A program made the position numbers and the translations under genes. The notes under the pieces are model-generated. The model saw only the letters and a program-made list of their open reading frames with translations, ran no database searches and was not told where the DNA came from. DNA of 64,000 bases from Klebsiella sp. BIGb0407. Its GTDB lineage: Bacteria > Pseudomonadota > Gammaproteobacteria > Enterobacterales > Enterobacteriaceae. The DNA lies in assembly GCF_024807845.1 (NCBI RefSeq), contig NZ_JANUEQ010000001.1, positions 248,001 to 312,000 on the forward strand, written 5' to 3'. How positions within the stretch are numbered: position 1 is the stretch's first letter; each line of letters opens with the position of its first letter. This document shows positions 8,794-18,700 of the stretch, piece by piece.

Positions 8794-9825
8794 TTATTTG
8801 CCCATCTTCACTTCGTTAACCCATTTGTCGATCAGGGCTTTACGCGTATCGGATGCGCCATACTTGTCCATGTCGTAGTTGATAAGCTTCAGGTCATCAA
8901 GCTTCAGAGACAGTGGTGAGCTTTCAGCGGTGGTATTGGTCAGGATCTGGTAGGATTTACCTTTCTTCCATGAAAGCTCTTGTGCTTCTTTTGACAATGC
9001 CCAGTCCACGAACAACTTGGCATTGTCGACGTTACGAGCGCCTTTCAGAATACTGACACCACCCACTTCATAACCGGTGCCTTCGCATGGGGAAATCAGT
9101 TCAATCGGAGCGCCTTGCTCTTTTTCCAGCGAATAGTCGTGCAGGAAGCCGATACCAATCGCCGTTTCACCACGTGCGGTGTTACGGGCCGGGGCTACGC
9201 CTGACTTGGTGTATTGGGAGATGTTTTTATTCAGCTGTTTCAGGTAATCAAAGGACTGATCGTCACCCCATAACTGGGCAAAGGTTGCCAGAGCGGTATA
9301 CGCGGTGCCAGAACTTTGTGGATCGGCTATCTGAATCTCACCTTTGTACATCGGGTCAGTCAAATCTTTCCAGCATTTTGGTACTGGCAGATTTTTCTCT
9401 TTCAAGCGTTCTGTGTTAACCCCAAAACCTAAAATGCCGACATAGACCGCAGAGGAGTAGTTCCCTTTACGTTTAGCCGGGTCCTGGAATTGCGGCATGA
9501 TTTCAACCAGATTGGCAGACTTATACGGCATCAGTAAGTCCATTTCACCGGCTTGTGATTGTGGGTCCAGCGTACCGCCATACCAGACATCGGCCTGCGG
9601 GTTTTTCTTCTCAGCATCGACTTTCGCGAGAGTACTGCCTGAACCATTGCGAATAAATGAGGTTTTAACATCATATTTTTCGCCGAAAGCTTTAGTTTCG
9701 GTCTCACACATTTCGTTAGTGGCGCTACAGTAAACCACCAGACGACCTTTCGCTTGTGCGGCACCAGACAGGGTTGCGAGGGCAACACCCGCGGCGATAA
9801 GGGTAGACAGAGCAGTCAGTTTCAT
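8794..9825 (-). CDS. afuA: Periplasmic substrate-binding protein AfuA (hexose-phosphate/iron family)
   Basis: A 343-residue exported binding protein. The signal peptide is MKLTALSTLIAAGVALATLSGAAQA; the mature start is KGRLVVYCSATNE, typical of the family 1 iron-binding fold. AfuA from Actinobacillus and enteric pathogens has been shown to bind hexose-6-phosphates rather than iron. Consistent with this, I see no tandem tyrosine pair of the kind that ligates iron in FbpA, whereas phosphate-friendly serine/asparagine segments (RNGSGSTLAK, DPQSSGTAYTAL) are present. First gene of the ABC set, downstream of uhpC. A Shine-Dalgarno (AGGAT) lies about seven bases before the ATG and the surrounding 11 bases are repeated just upstream. 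Confidence 0.88.
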   Translation of the reverse strand: MKLTALSTLIAAGVALATLSGAAQAKGRLVVYCSATNEMCETETKAFGEKYDVKTSFIRNGSGSTLAKVDAEKKNPQADVWYGGTLDPQSQAGEMDLLMPYKSANLVEIMPQFQDPAKRKGNYSSAVYVGILGFGVNTERLKEKNLPVPKCWKDLTDPMYKGEIQIADPQSSGTAYTALATFAQLWGDDQSFDYLKQLNKNISQYTKSGVAPARNTARGETAIGIGFLHDYSLEKEQGAPIELISPCEGTGYEVGGVSILKGARNVDNAKLFVDWALSKEAQELSWKKGKSYQILTNTTAESSPLSLKLDDLKLINYDMDKYGASDTRKALIDKWVNEVKMGK

Positions 9826-9829
9826 CGTT

Positions 9830-9859
9830 ATTATCCTGAGTTATATTAATTATCCTGAG
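9830..9859 (-). repeat. Short direct repeat carrying the afuA ribosome site
   Basis: ATTATCCTGAG occurs at 9830-9840 and again at 9849-9859 (19-base period). Read on the minus strand both copies contain CAGGAT; the copy nearer the ATG is the likely ribosome binding site. The second may be a remnant of slippage or a standby site. Confidence 0.4.
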
Positions 9860-9866
9860 GTAAGGT

Positions 9867-9992
9867 ATTACCCGTCATACTTCAAGTTGCTTGGGTGTTG
9901 CTCGAGTGAGTCTTGCCGAATCACATAGTTTATCTATGCTCATCGGCGAGCCTCACTCGGCGCCTACAAGCCACTCGAATTATTTAGGGTAT
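9867..9992. repeat. ERIC-like intergenic repeat, overlapping the uhpC 3' end
   Basis: About 126 bases, the canonical ERIC length. The ends match the ERIC termini as I recall them: CGTCATACTTCAAGTTGC on the left and, on the other strand, ATACCCTAAATAATTCGAGT on the right. The centre is a nested palindrome (GAGTGAG at 9904-9910 pairing with CTCACTC near 9951-9957, plus GCCGA/TCGGC and CATAG/CTATG) but differs from the classic ERIC core. The element spans the stop codon of uhpC and fills most of the gap to afuA, so transcripts reading from uhpC into afuA would carry its hairpin. Confidence 0.75.
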
Positions 9993-11298
9993 TTGCCGTT
10001 TCCGTGGCATTGTGACTCCGGTCCTGCCAGCTGAGCCCCGCGATTAACAGGGGCATCAGCAAAAATCCAATCAACGCTGCGGCAATGGTGAGCAGTACAA
10101 ACATGCCGGACCAGCCATAATCAGTAATCACTTGTGAGAGTGGCCAGCCTGCCAGCGCTGCGCCCAAATAGGCGAACAGTCCTAAGAAACCGGTCACCGT
10201 TCCCGCCGCTTGTTTATGGCTGCACTCGACCGCTGCCAGCCCAATCAACATTTGCGGGCCAAAAACAAAAAAACCGGTGGTGAAAAAACACATTGCCAGT
10301 AAGGCGTAATGATGAACTGGCGATAACCATAACGCTGCGACAGAAACAAACAGTCCAAGCGCAAATAACAAAATCATCGGTGCACGCTGGCCACGGAACA
10401 GTAAATCTGAACCCCAGCCAGCAAATAACGCCCCGCATAAGCCCCCGAGCTCAAACAGCATCACCGTCGCATTCGCGCTAAGCAGGTTGACGCCGTGGCT
10501 CTCGGCTAACCAGATATTGCCCCAGTCATTGAGGGCGATACGAATCAGGTAAACCAGGACATAACTCACCGCCAGTAGCCAAATCATGCGATTTTTCAGG
10601 ATGGTTCTGGAAAACATTTCCCAGAGCAGCATCACGGGGCTTTGCTGTAACTGGCGGATCTCCAGCGGATCCTGGCGCCAGTAACCTACCGCCGGTAAAC
10701 CTTGTTCTTCCGGGGTGCCACGTAATCGTCTGCACAACCATAATCCAATCACAATACCGATAACGCCGGGGACTAAGAGAGCCGCCTGCCAGCCATACCA
10801 CAACGCCATTAAGGCTGATAGTAACGGCACCGCTGCTCCCCCCAGGTTGATGGAGGTATTCCAGCATCCCCACCAGAAACCGCGCTCATTTCTGGAGTAC
10901 CAGTGTGTTAAAATCCGCGCACAAGGTGGCCAGCCAAAACCCTGGAAAAAGCCATTCAGGGTCCAGATAATGACCAAGGTTGTTAAGCTGCCGCCAAAAG
11001 CGAACAAAATATTCAGTATCCCGGTCGCCAGCAGGCCCACGCCCATAAACCAGTTCTCGCCCCGTCTGTCATGCCAGATCCCGGCGGCAAATTTTGACAC
11101 GCCATACGAGAGATAAAACAAGGTACCCAGTAACCCGATATCTCCCTTGTCCAGCCCAAGATCGGTTTGCATCGCGGGCAAGACAAAATTAAAACTTTTA
11201 CGCGTCAGATAGAAAGCGGCGTATCCGACAATCATCGACAGCAATAAACGGGGTCGCCAGTACTGGTATTCGCGGCTTATGTCATTGTTAGCGAGCAT
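9964..11298 (-). CDS. uhpC: Sugar-phosphate sensor UhpC-like (MFS)
   Basis: A 444-residue major facilitator protein of the organophosphate:phosphate antiporter family, collinear with E. coli UhpC (YRYWR...GYALFYFTRKSFN there, YQYWR...GYAAFYLTRKSFN here; shared FFQG.G.P.CAR and FGPQMLIG). UhpC acts mainly as the glucose-6-phosphate receptor that activates UhpB. Twelve hydrophobic segments are evident. The last ten residues (ANTLNNSSGL) are encoded by the end of the ERIC-like repeat, so the native C-terminus appears to have been replaced. Transcribed after uhpB with a 100-base gap; the ABC genes follow. No uhpT transporter gene is present. Confidence 0.9.
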   Translation of the reverse strand: MLANNDISREYQYWRPRLLLSMIVGYAAFYLTRKSFNFVLPAMQTDLGLDKGDIGLLGTLFYLSYGVSKFAAGIWHDRRGENWFMGVGLLATGILNILFAFGGSLTTLVIIWTLNGFFQGFGWPPCARILTHWYSRNERGFWWGCWNTSINLGGAAVPLLSALMALWYGWQAALLVPGVIGIVIGLWLCRRLRGTPEEQGLPAVGYWRQDPLEIRQLQQSPVMLLWEMFSRTILKNRMIWLLAVSYVLVYLIRIALNDWGNIWLAESHGVNLLSANATVMLFELGGLCGALFAGWGSDLLFRGQRAPMILLFALGLFVSVAALWLSPVHHYALLAMCFFTTGFFVFGPQMLIGLAAVECSHKQAAGTVTGFLGLFAYLGAALAGWPLSQVITDYGWSGMFVLLTIAAALIGFLLMPLLIAGLSWQDRSHNATETANTLNNSSGL

Positions 11299-11398
11299 GG
11301 CGCCTCCGGTGTAAAGCGACTATAGAAACAAATATCGGAAAGAGGATGAGACCAGGTTGTAGTCGACTAAGACTTATTCCTGGATTAGCCTGACTTTG

Positions 11399-12925
11399 TT
11401 AAAAAAGTGCGGGCAAGTTAACAATTATGCGCGTGCCATTTCGGCTTTCGAGCTGAAAAGTTCCACCCAGTGCCTGGATGCGTTCGCTCATGCCTTGTAA
11501 ACCAAAACCAGGGCGGTGCTCAGCAGGTAAGCCCACTCCATCGTCATTAACCTCGAGGCAGACTGCGTTATTCCGGTGGGAAAGGGTTATCTCAATCCGG
11601 TGTGCACTGGCGTGTTTACTGATGTTATTCAGTAATTCCTGCAGTAGACGATAGAGGGTAAATACTACGGTCTCACTGGCCGGCTGTCCTGGCAGGGCAT
11701 AGTGAAACCGACAGTCAATGCCCTGTTCTTCAAAAGCAAACTCTTGCACCAGATGATAGAGCGCTTTTTCTAACGACATCTCATCCAGAACCGGAGGACG
11801 CAGTTGACGTAATAACTGACGGGTTGAGTGATGAATACGCTGGGCCAGCTGATCTATTTGCTCGGCGGCCAGTCTGGCCGGGGGAGAGTCTTGCGTGCGT
11901 TTAATTAACATCGACTGGATTTGAATCGCGGTAATATTCTGGCCGATTTCATCGTGCAGCTCCCGCGCCAGGCTTTTGCGGGCACCTTCTTCAGCATGCA
12001 CAAGTTGCTCCATCAGGCTACGTCGGGCATGTAACTCTTGCTCCAGCCGCTGGCGATAGCGCAGCATATTATTCGCCAGATGCTGCTGGCGGCTAATGGC
12101 GATCCCTAAGCCAATACCTAGCAAGGCTTGGGTAGAGAGAAACAACTCCATTTCCAGCAGATTACTAAAACCGCCGCTGATCTGGCGCGCGATGGTGATC
12201 ATCATGCTGCCCAGCAGGGCCGCCAGTACGCCACCCTGCCAGCCAAATTTATACGCCATCACCACATTGGGCAGAAACACCACTATCAATAACAGGCGGG
12301 CTATTTCAGGTGAAAAAACCAGTTGAGTACCGGTGCCTATAATAAAAAACAGGCTGCACCAGATTAACAGCGAAGTCCGTAGCGGCGGATTAGGGGTCTC
12401 CAGAGCCAGTAAATCTTCCAGTCGTTGCTGGCGCAGATACTCATAAATTAAATAGACAAAAGGCGTCAGCAGAATACCGCCAGTAAAGGCGGCCAGCAGA
12501 ATAAGCGTGGCCGGGCTTTGCAGAAAAGGCGCCAGAATCAAAGTGTGTAGCAGGGCGTCCGCAGTGACAGCTGCCATTAACAAAGATAGTCGCTGCCAGT
12601 AGAGGGTAAATCGAGGCCAGAAATGCCGCACGCCAATCACAGTGACCAGACTGATAAACGGCGAGATCAACATCAGGGACTCGCTCATCAGTTGCTGTTG
12701 TAACAACCAGCCAGTCAGGAGTAACTCGGGCAGAATCAACGCGGGCCAGAAACGGCGACTGAGCAGGATTAGCATTGCCAGGTGCACGCCCTGAGGCAGT
12801 AACAAGGCGGCCTGCTGGCCGTTATGGGTCAGGTAAAAGCTGATAGTCCAGAGGGCAAACCAGCCCAGCCCCCAGGCCATAAAGATAAACAGCGACATCA
12901 GAATATGTCGCAACTCCCGGCGCAT
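11399..12925 (-). CDS. uhpB: Sensor histidine kinase UhpB-like
   Basis: A 508-residue kinase. The N-terminal half (about 1-290) holds 8-10 membrane segments of MASE1 type. The cytoplasmic part carries a HisKA_3 dimerisation/phosphoacceptor helix with the histidine in RELHDEIGQN and a HATPase domain with N box (LLQELLNNISKHA), G1 (EVNDDGVGL) and G2 (GFGLQGMSERI). This matches UhpB, which phosphorylates UhpA when UhpC senses external hexose phosphate. The start ATG overlaps the uhpA stop by one base (TAATG), indicating translational coupling. Confidence 0.9.
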   Translation of the reverse strand: MRRELRHILMSLFIFMAWGLGWFALWTISFYLTHNGQQAALLLPQGVHLAMLILLSRRFWPALILPELLLTGWLLQQQLMSESLMLISPFISLVTVIGVRHFWPRFTLYWQRLSLLMAAVTADALLHTLILAPFLQSPATLILLAAFTGGILLTPFVYLIYEYLRQQRLEDLLALETPNPPLRTSLLIWCSLFFIIGTGTQLVFSPEIARLLLIVVFLPNVVMAYKFGWQGGVLAALLGSMMITIARQISGGFSNLLEMELFLSTQALLGIGLGIAISRQQHLANNMLRYRQRLEQELHARRSLMEQLVHAEEGARKSLARELHDEIGQNITAIQIQSMLIKRTQDSPPARLAAEQIDQLAQRIHHSTRQLLRQLRPPVLDEMSLEKALYHLVQEFAFEEQGIDCRFHYALPGQPASETVVFTLYRLLQELLNNISKHASAHRIEITLSHRNNAVCLEVNDDGVGLPAEHRPGFGLQGMSERIQALGGTFQLESRNGTRIIVNLPALF

Positions 12926-13554
12926 TACTGGCCTGCCAGTAATTTATTTTCCAGGGCAAAATGCACTAAATCAACGGTGGTTTCGCATTGCAGTTTGCCG
13001 AGAATATTCGCCCGATGCACATGGACAGTTTTATGGCTTAACTGCAATAAATCCGCGATATGCCTGACACTTTCCCCTTTGACCAGCAGATTAAAAATTT
13101 CGCATTCGCGCGGCGTTAAGCTTACAAGCGCTTTAGAGGGTTGTCCGGCATGGCGCAGCGCTCTCAGGGCATCGGTACATAAATAATTTCCCCCCAAGCC
13201 GACAGTACGTACTGCCTGGACCAGTTCCTCAGGGCCACAGCGTTTAGTGAGATAGCCACAGGCTCCGGCATCAAGCGCGCTTTGCACAAAGGCGGTGGTG
13301 TCATAAATACTGAGAATAATGGCGCGAAACTTGGGGTTATGCTGGCGCAGACGTTTGAGCAGACTCAGGCCGCTTTCATCCGGCATGGCGACATCCAGCA
13401 CCGTAACATCCGGGACTGATTTGGTCAGCGCCGTCCAGGCTGGAGCCGCAGCGCTGTACTGACCCACAACTTCAATATCAGGTTCCAGATTTAGCAGTTG
13501 AGCAAAACCAGAACGGACCACAACGTGGTCATCAACCAGGGCAACAGCAATCAT
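12925..13554 (-). CDS. uhpA: Response regulator UhpA-like (NarL/FixJ family)
   Basis: A 209-residue regulator with a receiver domain (acidic pocket VDDH, phosphoacceptor aspartate in VTVLDVAMP, threonine/serine in ILSIYD, lysine in LTKRC) and a C-terminal LuxR-type helix-turn-helix (LTPRECEIFNLLVKGESVRHIADLL...KTVHVHRANI). UhpA activates the hexose-phosphate uptake gene in E. coli (uhpT); in this cluster the likely target is the afu operon or the whole uhp-afu unit. First gene of the block; the promoter should be in the 177-base gap to the next minus-strand gene. Confidence 0.92.
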   Translation of the reverse strand: MIAVALVDDHVVVRSGFAQLLNLEPDIEVVGQYSAAAPAWTALTKSVPDVTVLDVAMPDESGLSLLKRLRQHNPKFRAIILSIYDTTAFVQSALDAGACGYLTKRCGPEELVQAVRTVGLGGNYLCTDALRALRHAGQPSKALVSLTPRECEIFNLLVKGESVRHIADLLQLSHKTVHVHRANILGKLQCETTVDLVHFALENKLLAGQ

Positions 13555-13731
13555 AAGATGTCATTTAGCAAAACAAGGTATCGCTATGATGCGGGTGAAA
13601 GAATTTATGGCAATGATATTATGACAAATATGTTACGAGGGTAACAAAATGTTATCAGACTGCCACAGTTGCACATCTGCACCGACGATACCCTTTTTAC
13701 CTGGCCAGTTGTGCCCGCTCTCCGGAGCGAT

Positions 13732-14196
13732 TCAGAGTTTAGACCTTGCGGTTTTGGGCCCGCTGCTGGAATAGATGAAAAACAGCGCGATCCCCAGACA
13801 GATGATAGCGGCGAGACGGCTCAGCGAAAATGGAATCGACGCATTGCCCAGCCAGCCGAAGTTGTCGATTAACATGCTCATTGTCAACTGACCAAAGATC
13901 ACGGCGACAGTGGCGATTGCCGCACCGATACGCTGTACCGCCAGTACCATGATAATGATGTAGGGTACGCCAAACATGGCACCAAGCAGCTGCCATTTAG
14001 GTACGTCCATCAGGGTCAGTGCATGTTCAGGTTCAAAAAAGAAAATCAGCAGCCCTGTAACCAGCGCACCAATAGAAAACGTCAGGAACGCACTTTTAAA
14101 TACGCCGACTTTACTGCCCAGTTGCCCGTTAATTGCAGCCTGGATACTCAACATGGCACCGCCAACAACGGCGAGAAGAATCATGAAAATTGTCAT
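13732..14196 (-). CDS. YdcZ/DUF606 family half-size membrane transporter subunit (1)
   Basis: A 154-residue integral membrane protein with five hydrophobic helices, a drug/metabolite-superfamily half repeat (DUF606/YdcZ). It shows the family pattern of a first helix with GG.....QA..N..LG (GGAMLSIQAAINGQLGSKV) and F.FGQL.MSMLIDNFG in the fourth. The next gene upstream encodes a second copy, separated by nine bases, so the pair probably assembles as an antiparallel heterodimer. The substrate is unknown. Divergent LysR gene nearby is the likely regulator. Confidence 0.8.
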   Translation of the reverse strand: MTIFMILLAVVGGAMLSIQAAINGQLGSKVGVFKSAFLTFSIGALVTGLLIFFFEPEHALTLMDVPKWQLLGAMFGVPYIIIMVLAVQRIGAAIATVAVIFGQLTMSMLIDNFGWLGNASIPFSLSRLAAIICLGIALFFIYSSSGPKTARSKL

Positions 14197-14205
14197 AACG
14201 TTACC

Positions 14206-14640
14206 TTATCCCTGTGCAACCATCACCAGCGCTGCAATGATGAATATCAGCGCGATAATACGTTTTTTATCGATGGGTCTGTGCGGTGTACCGAGCAGGC
14301 CGAAGTGGTCAATAATCAGGCTTTTGAATACCTGACCGGCCAGAATACCGATCATAGTCATGGCGATGCCGATAGCGGGTGTTGTTACCGTCAGGATGAT
14401 GACATAAATCGGCCCCAGCAGGCCACCCAGAAGCTGCCAGGGGGGCTGAGCAAAGAAAGACGGGCTGTTACGAGGGCTGAAAAATAACATCAGCAGAAAG
14501 GTCAGTGCGGCGCCTACACCAAATACACTGAAAGTGGCCCATAAGTCACCGACCTCACCACCTAATGGCCCGAGCAATCCTGCCTCTATGGACAGTCCCA
14601 TTCCTCCGGCAATTACGATTAAAATCAGTATTAGTTGCAT
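14206..14640 (-). CDS. YdcZ/DUF606 family half-size membrane transporter subunit (2)
   Basis: A 144-residue five-helix membrane protein related to the adjacent one. The start ATG at 14640 begins the first helix (MQLILILIVIAGGMG); a longer in-frame start at 14709 would add a polar stretch unlike the family. Shared pattern: GLS.EAGLLGPLG in helix 1 and GQVFKSLIIDHFGL in helix 4. The two genes form an operon divergent from the LysR gene at 14743. Compared with its partner it lacks the conserved NG after the first helix, as expected for specialised heterodimer halves. Confidence 0.78.
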   Translation of the reverse strand: MQLILILIVIAGGMGLSIEAGLLGPLGGEVGDLWATFSVFGVGAALTFLLMLFFSPRNSPSFFAQPPWQLLGGLLGPIYVIILTVTTPAIGIAMTMIGILAGQVFKSLIIDHFGLLGTPHRPIDKKRIIALIFIIAALVMVAQG

Positions 14641-14742
14641 ATCAATAATCAGTTTCCAGTTGTTCAGGCGGAAAAGATTACTTGTTGTGGTGAAGAAGAA
14701 AAATGCCATAATCAGGTAAACACCTGTGCAGGATATGCATCA

Positions 14743-15693
14743 ATGAGTGAGCCCGGGAACATCAGCATTCGCTCTCTGCTGATTTTTATAGATGTTTATG
14801 AAACGCAAAACTTCTCTGTCGTGGCGCGCAGGGAAGGGATTTCCGCGTCTCAGGTCTCTCGCGTCATCCAGCAGATTGAGGATGCGCTAGGGCAGCAGCT
14901 TTTTTACCGTAATACACGTGCCATTATCCCGACGGAAAACGGTCATCTCTTTATCCGTTATGCGAGGACTATGACAGAAAGCCTGGAGGAGGCGCGGCGT
15001 GAGCTAAATGAGAGGACGCTTGAGCCCACTGGGATGGTACGCATTAACGCGCCTGTATTTTTCGGACAGAGGCATGTAGCGCCCGGACTACCGGGCCTGG
15101 CTGAGAAGTATCCGAAACTGAGCATTGAACTTACACTGACCGATGATTACATCGATCCGCATCGGGATCCGGCTGACGTAATTTTTCGTATAGGTACGCT
15201 GACGGACTCTTCTTTTCACGCCCGGGTTTTTGGTCAGCAGTTTTACCATCTTGCTGCCTCACCGGCGTATATAAGCCGGTATGGTGCCCCCGAATCGCCT
15301 GAAGATCTGGTCCGGCATAAATGTCTGGTCTACCGTGGATCTTCCGGGCCCAACCGCTGGTTGCTGCGACAATTCGGAGGGGAATGGGTGCACTATCAAG
15401 TTTCACCCCTGATGTCTTCTAATAATGCAGAAACGCTGCTTGTTGCCGCGATCGGTGGAATGGGGATCGTATTATTCCCTGACTGGCTAATTGGGGAAAG
15501 GCTGAAAAGCGGGGAGCTTGTTGGACTGCTGCCAGAGCTGGATATGTCCATTAAAACTGAGCCACAGCACATTGCGGCCATCTATCCAAACGCTCGCCAT
15601 CCTCCGCTGAATGTCAGAGCCATTATCGATTATTATCTTGATGCGTTCGGCTCACCACTTTACTGGCAGTCAAAGATCGATACTCAACCTTAA
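14743..15693 (+). CDS. LysR-family transcriptional regulator
   Basis: A 316-residue LysR regulator. Start ATG at 14743 is chosen because AGGA lies nine bases upstream and the N-terminus then aligns with the family (winged helix-turn-helix around residues 17-67, SVVARREGISASQVSRVIQQIEDALGQQLF). Residues 90-300 form the effector domain. It is divergent from the two DUF606 genes, with about 100 bases between, the usual arrangement for a LysR regulator controlling a transporter. The effector is unknown. Confidence 0.88.
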   Translation: MSEPGNISIRSLLIFIDVYETQNFSVVARREGISASQVSRVIQQIEDALGQQLFYRNTRAIIPTENGHLFIRYARTMTESLEEARRELNERTLEPTGMVRINAPVFFGQRHVAPGLPGLAEKYPKLSIELTLTDDYIDPHRDPADVIFRIGTLTDSSFHARVFGQQFYHLAASPAYISRYGAPESPEDLVRHKCLVYRGSSGPNRWLLRQFGGEWVHYQVSPLMSSNNAETLLVAAIGGMGIVLFPDWLIGERLKSGELVGLLPELDMSIKTEPQHIAAIYPNARHPPLNVRAIIDYYLDAFGSPLYWQSKIDTQP

Positions 15694-15745
15694 GACCGTG
15701 AAAACGAGCTCCAGCATTGATATCCAGTCAGACATTGCCTGAATA

Positions 15746-15771
15746 CAACGCCTGGCGTCACCCAGGCGTTG
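15746..15771. terminator. Hairpin between convergent lysR-type gene and nifJ
   Basis: Perfect ten-base stem (CAACGCCTGG / CCAGGCGTTG, six-base loop) between two converging genes. It probably terminates both, although neither strand shows a strong T tract. Confidence 0.65.
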
Positions 15772-15791
15772 CGGCACTTAACAGAAGAAGA

Positions 15792-18700
15792 TTACTCGGT
15801 TGTTTTTTCCGCTTTTCCTGCCATATTCGCCAGGAAGTCATAGCGTTTTTGTAAATCAGTTGCCGCTTCTTTCCATAACTGTTTTGCCACTTCCGGCTGC
15901 TGATTATTCAGGCGGCGGAAACGCTGCTCGTTCATCAGTGTTTCAGCTAATGCATCTGACGGTGGACGGGAGTCCAGCGCCAGCGGCAGTTTACCTTCAT
16001 CAGCCCGACGCGGGTCGAAGCGATATAGCGGCCAGAAACCAGTGGCTGTCAGCTGGCGCATCTGGTCATGACTCAGGGCCAGGTCGTAACCATGCTCTTC
16101 GCAAGGGCTGTAGGCAATAATCAGTGACGGCCCAGGGTAGGCTTCCGCTTCCTGAATCGCTTTAATCGTCTGGTTAAGCTGTGCCCCCAGCGAAATTTGC
16201 GCCACATAGACATGACCGTACATCATCATGCTGACGCCCAAATCCTTACGCGCCTTACGTTTACCGTGCTCACCAAATTTAGTGACCGCGCCAAGAGGCG
16301 TAGCTTTTGAGGCCTGGCCTCCGGTGTTGGAATAGCACTGGGTATCGAGCACCAGAATATTGACGTTTTCGGTCAGACTCAGCACGTGATCAAGCCCGCC
16401 AAAGCCAATATCATAGGCCCAGCCATCGCCGCCAATCAGCCAGATAGACTTATCCACCAGGGCATCGGCATCGGTCACTAACTGACGGGCATCGGCCTCG
16501 TCAACGGCTGCAAGCTGCTGACGCAAGGCAACCACCTGGAGGCGACGTTGCTCAGGGGTGGCATCAGCATGCAGCTCCTGATAGAGCTCCGGCGTCAGAT
16601 TATCGGCAAATTTTTCCAGCAGACGCATGACGCGCGCCCGATGCTGATCGACAGTTAAGCGGAAACCTAAACCAAACTCGGCGTTATCTTCGAACAGCGA
16701 GTTGGCCCAGGCCGGGCCGCGACCGTTGGTATCCGTGGTATACGGCGTGGAGGGCAGGTTACCGCCATAGATAGAGGAACAGCCGGTGGCATTGGCTATC
16801 AGCATCCGATCACCGTATAACTGGGTGAGGATTTTGATATAAGGGGTTTCGCCGCAACCGGAACAGGCACCCGAGTATTCAAATAACGGCGTAATCAATT
16901 GTGAGGTCCGGATATCAATACGCTCAATCTGGCTGCGGTCTATCTCTGGCAGATTCAGGAAGAAGTCATAATGCTCTTTTTCCTCTTCCAGATGTTCAAG
17001 TCTGTCCAGCATATTGATGGCTTTAATTTCCGGGTTCTGGCGGTCTTTAGCCGGGCAGACTTCGACGCATAAATTACAGCCAGTACAGTCTTCTGGTGCG
17101 ACTTGCAAAACGTATTTCTGACCGCGCATATCCCGCGCTTTAACATCGAGGGCTTGCAGGCTCTCTGGTGCATTTTCCATGGCATCAGGCTGAACGACTT
17201 TGGCCCGAATAGCGGCATGCGGACAGGCGGCAACGCAGTGGTTACATTGGGTACAGAGGTCAGCTTTCCAGACCGGGATCGCTTCGGCAATATTACGTTT
17301 TTCCCAGCGGGTTGTGCCAACCGGCCAGGTGCCGTCTGGCGGCAGGGCTGAAACCGGCAGGGCATCACCGAGACCTGCCAGCATAGCGGCAGTCACGGTT
17401 TTCACAAAGTCTGGCGCACTGTCGGAAACGATAGGCGGGCGCATGGCGCTGTCAGGGTCGACAGGCTGCAGTTCAACGGCAAACAGCGACTGTCGGGCAA
17501 GCGCCAGGGCCTGCCAGTTACGGTTGACTAACTCCTCGCCCTTACTGCTGTAGCTGCGGGCAATGGCGTTTTGTAGCTCGGTGAGTGCCGAATCGCCAGG
17601 AAGAATCGCGGTGAGGTGGAAAAAGCCCATCTGCATGACGGTGTTAATGCGTGCGCCCAACTGGCAGTCACGGGCAATCTTCGCGGCGTTGATAACATAG
17701 AAACGCGCTTGTTTCTGATTCAGTACCGCCTGCACATCCTGGGGTAAACGGTGCCAGACCTCTTCGGCACTGTAAGGGGTATTTAACAGGAAAATACCGC
17801 CAGGCTTCAGACGTTCGGCCATCAGATATTTATCTACGAATTGCAGCTGGTGGCAGCCAACAAAATCCGCCTGCTCAATTAAGTAGGTCGAATTGATTGG
17901 CCGCTCACTGACGCGCAGATGGGATACAGTCAGGCCACCGGCTTTTTTCGAGTCATAGACAAAATAACCCTGGGTATACCAGTTCGTCGCATTGCCGATG
18001 ATTTTAATATTATTTTTGGTGGCAGAAACACTGCCATCGCTTCCCAGTCCATAGAACAGGGCTTCCAGTTTGGCATGATTCGGCAGGGTGTTGACCGGAA
18101 GGGGTAGTGACAGATGCGTCACATCATCGTAAATACCAACGGTAAAGCGTGGGCGCGGTTTAGCTTCGCGTAGTTCATTAAATACCGCCAGCACACATTC
18201 CGGGCCAAACTCTTTAGAAGATAACCCGTAGCGGCCGCCAATAACCCGTGGCAGGGTGGCACGACCGCCGCGACTAAAGGATTCCGCCAGCGAAGTCATC
18301 ACATCCAGATATAAAGGTTCGGCATGAGCGCCTGGCTCTTTGGTACGATCGAGGACGGCGATTTGACTGACGCTGTCGGGTAACACAGACAGTAAATGCT
18401 CTGCGCTGAACGGACGGAAAAGACGGACTTTCAGCACGCCGACTTTTTCCCCGCGGGTTAGCAGCTCATCGATCACTTCTTCGCAGGTGCCAATCGCAGA
18501 ACCCATAACGATAATCACGCGTTCGGCCTGCGGATGACCATAATACTCGAAAGGCTGATACTGGCGACCGGTTGCGGCGGCAAAATCGTTCATTGCCTGC
18601 TCAACATGGGCATAGGTCGCGTTATACCATGGGTTGGTGGCCTCGCGAGACTGGAAGTAGGTATCCGGATTCGCCGAAGTACCCCGAATCACCGGATGGT

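Noticed and set aside
5588-9825. Ferric iron transporter FbpABC assignment
   Set aside because: The binding protein lacks the iron-ligating tyrosine pair and the neighbours are uhpABC, so a sugar-phosphate role fits better; iron cannot be excluded by sequence alone.
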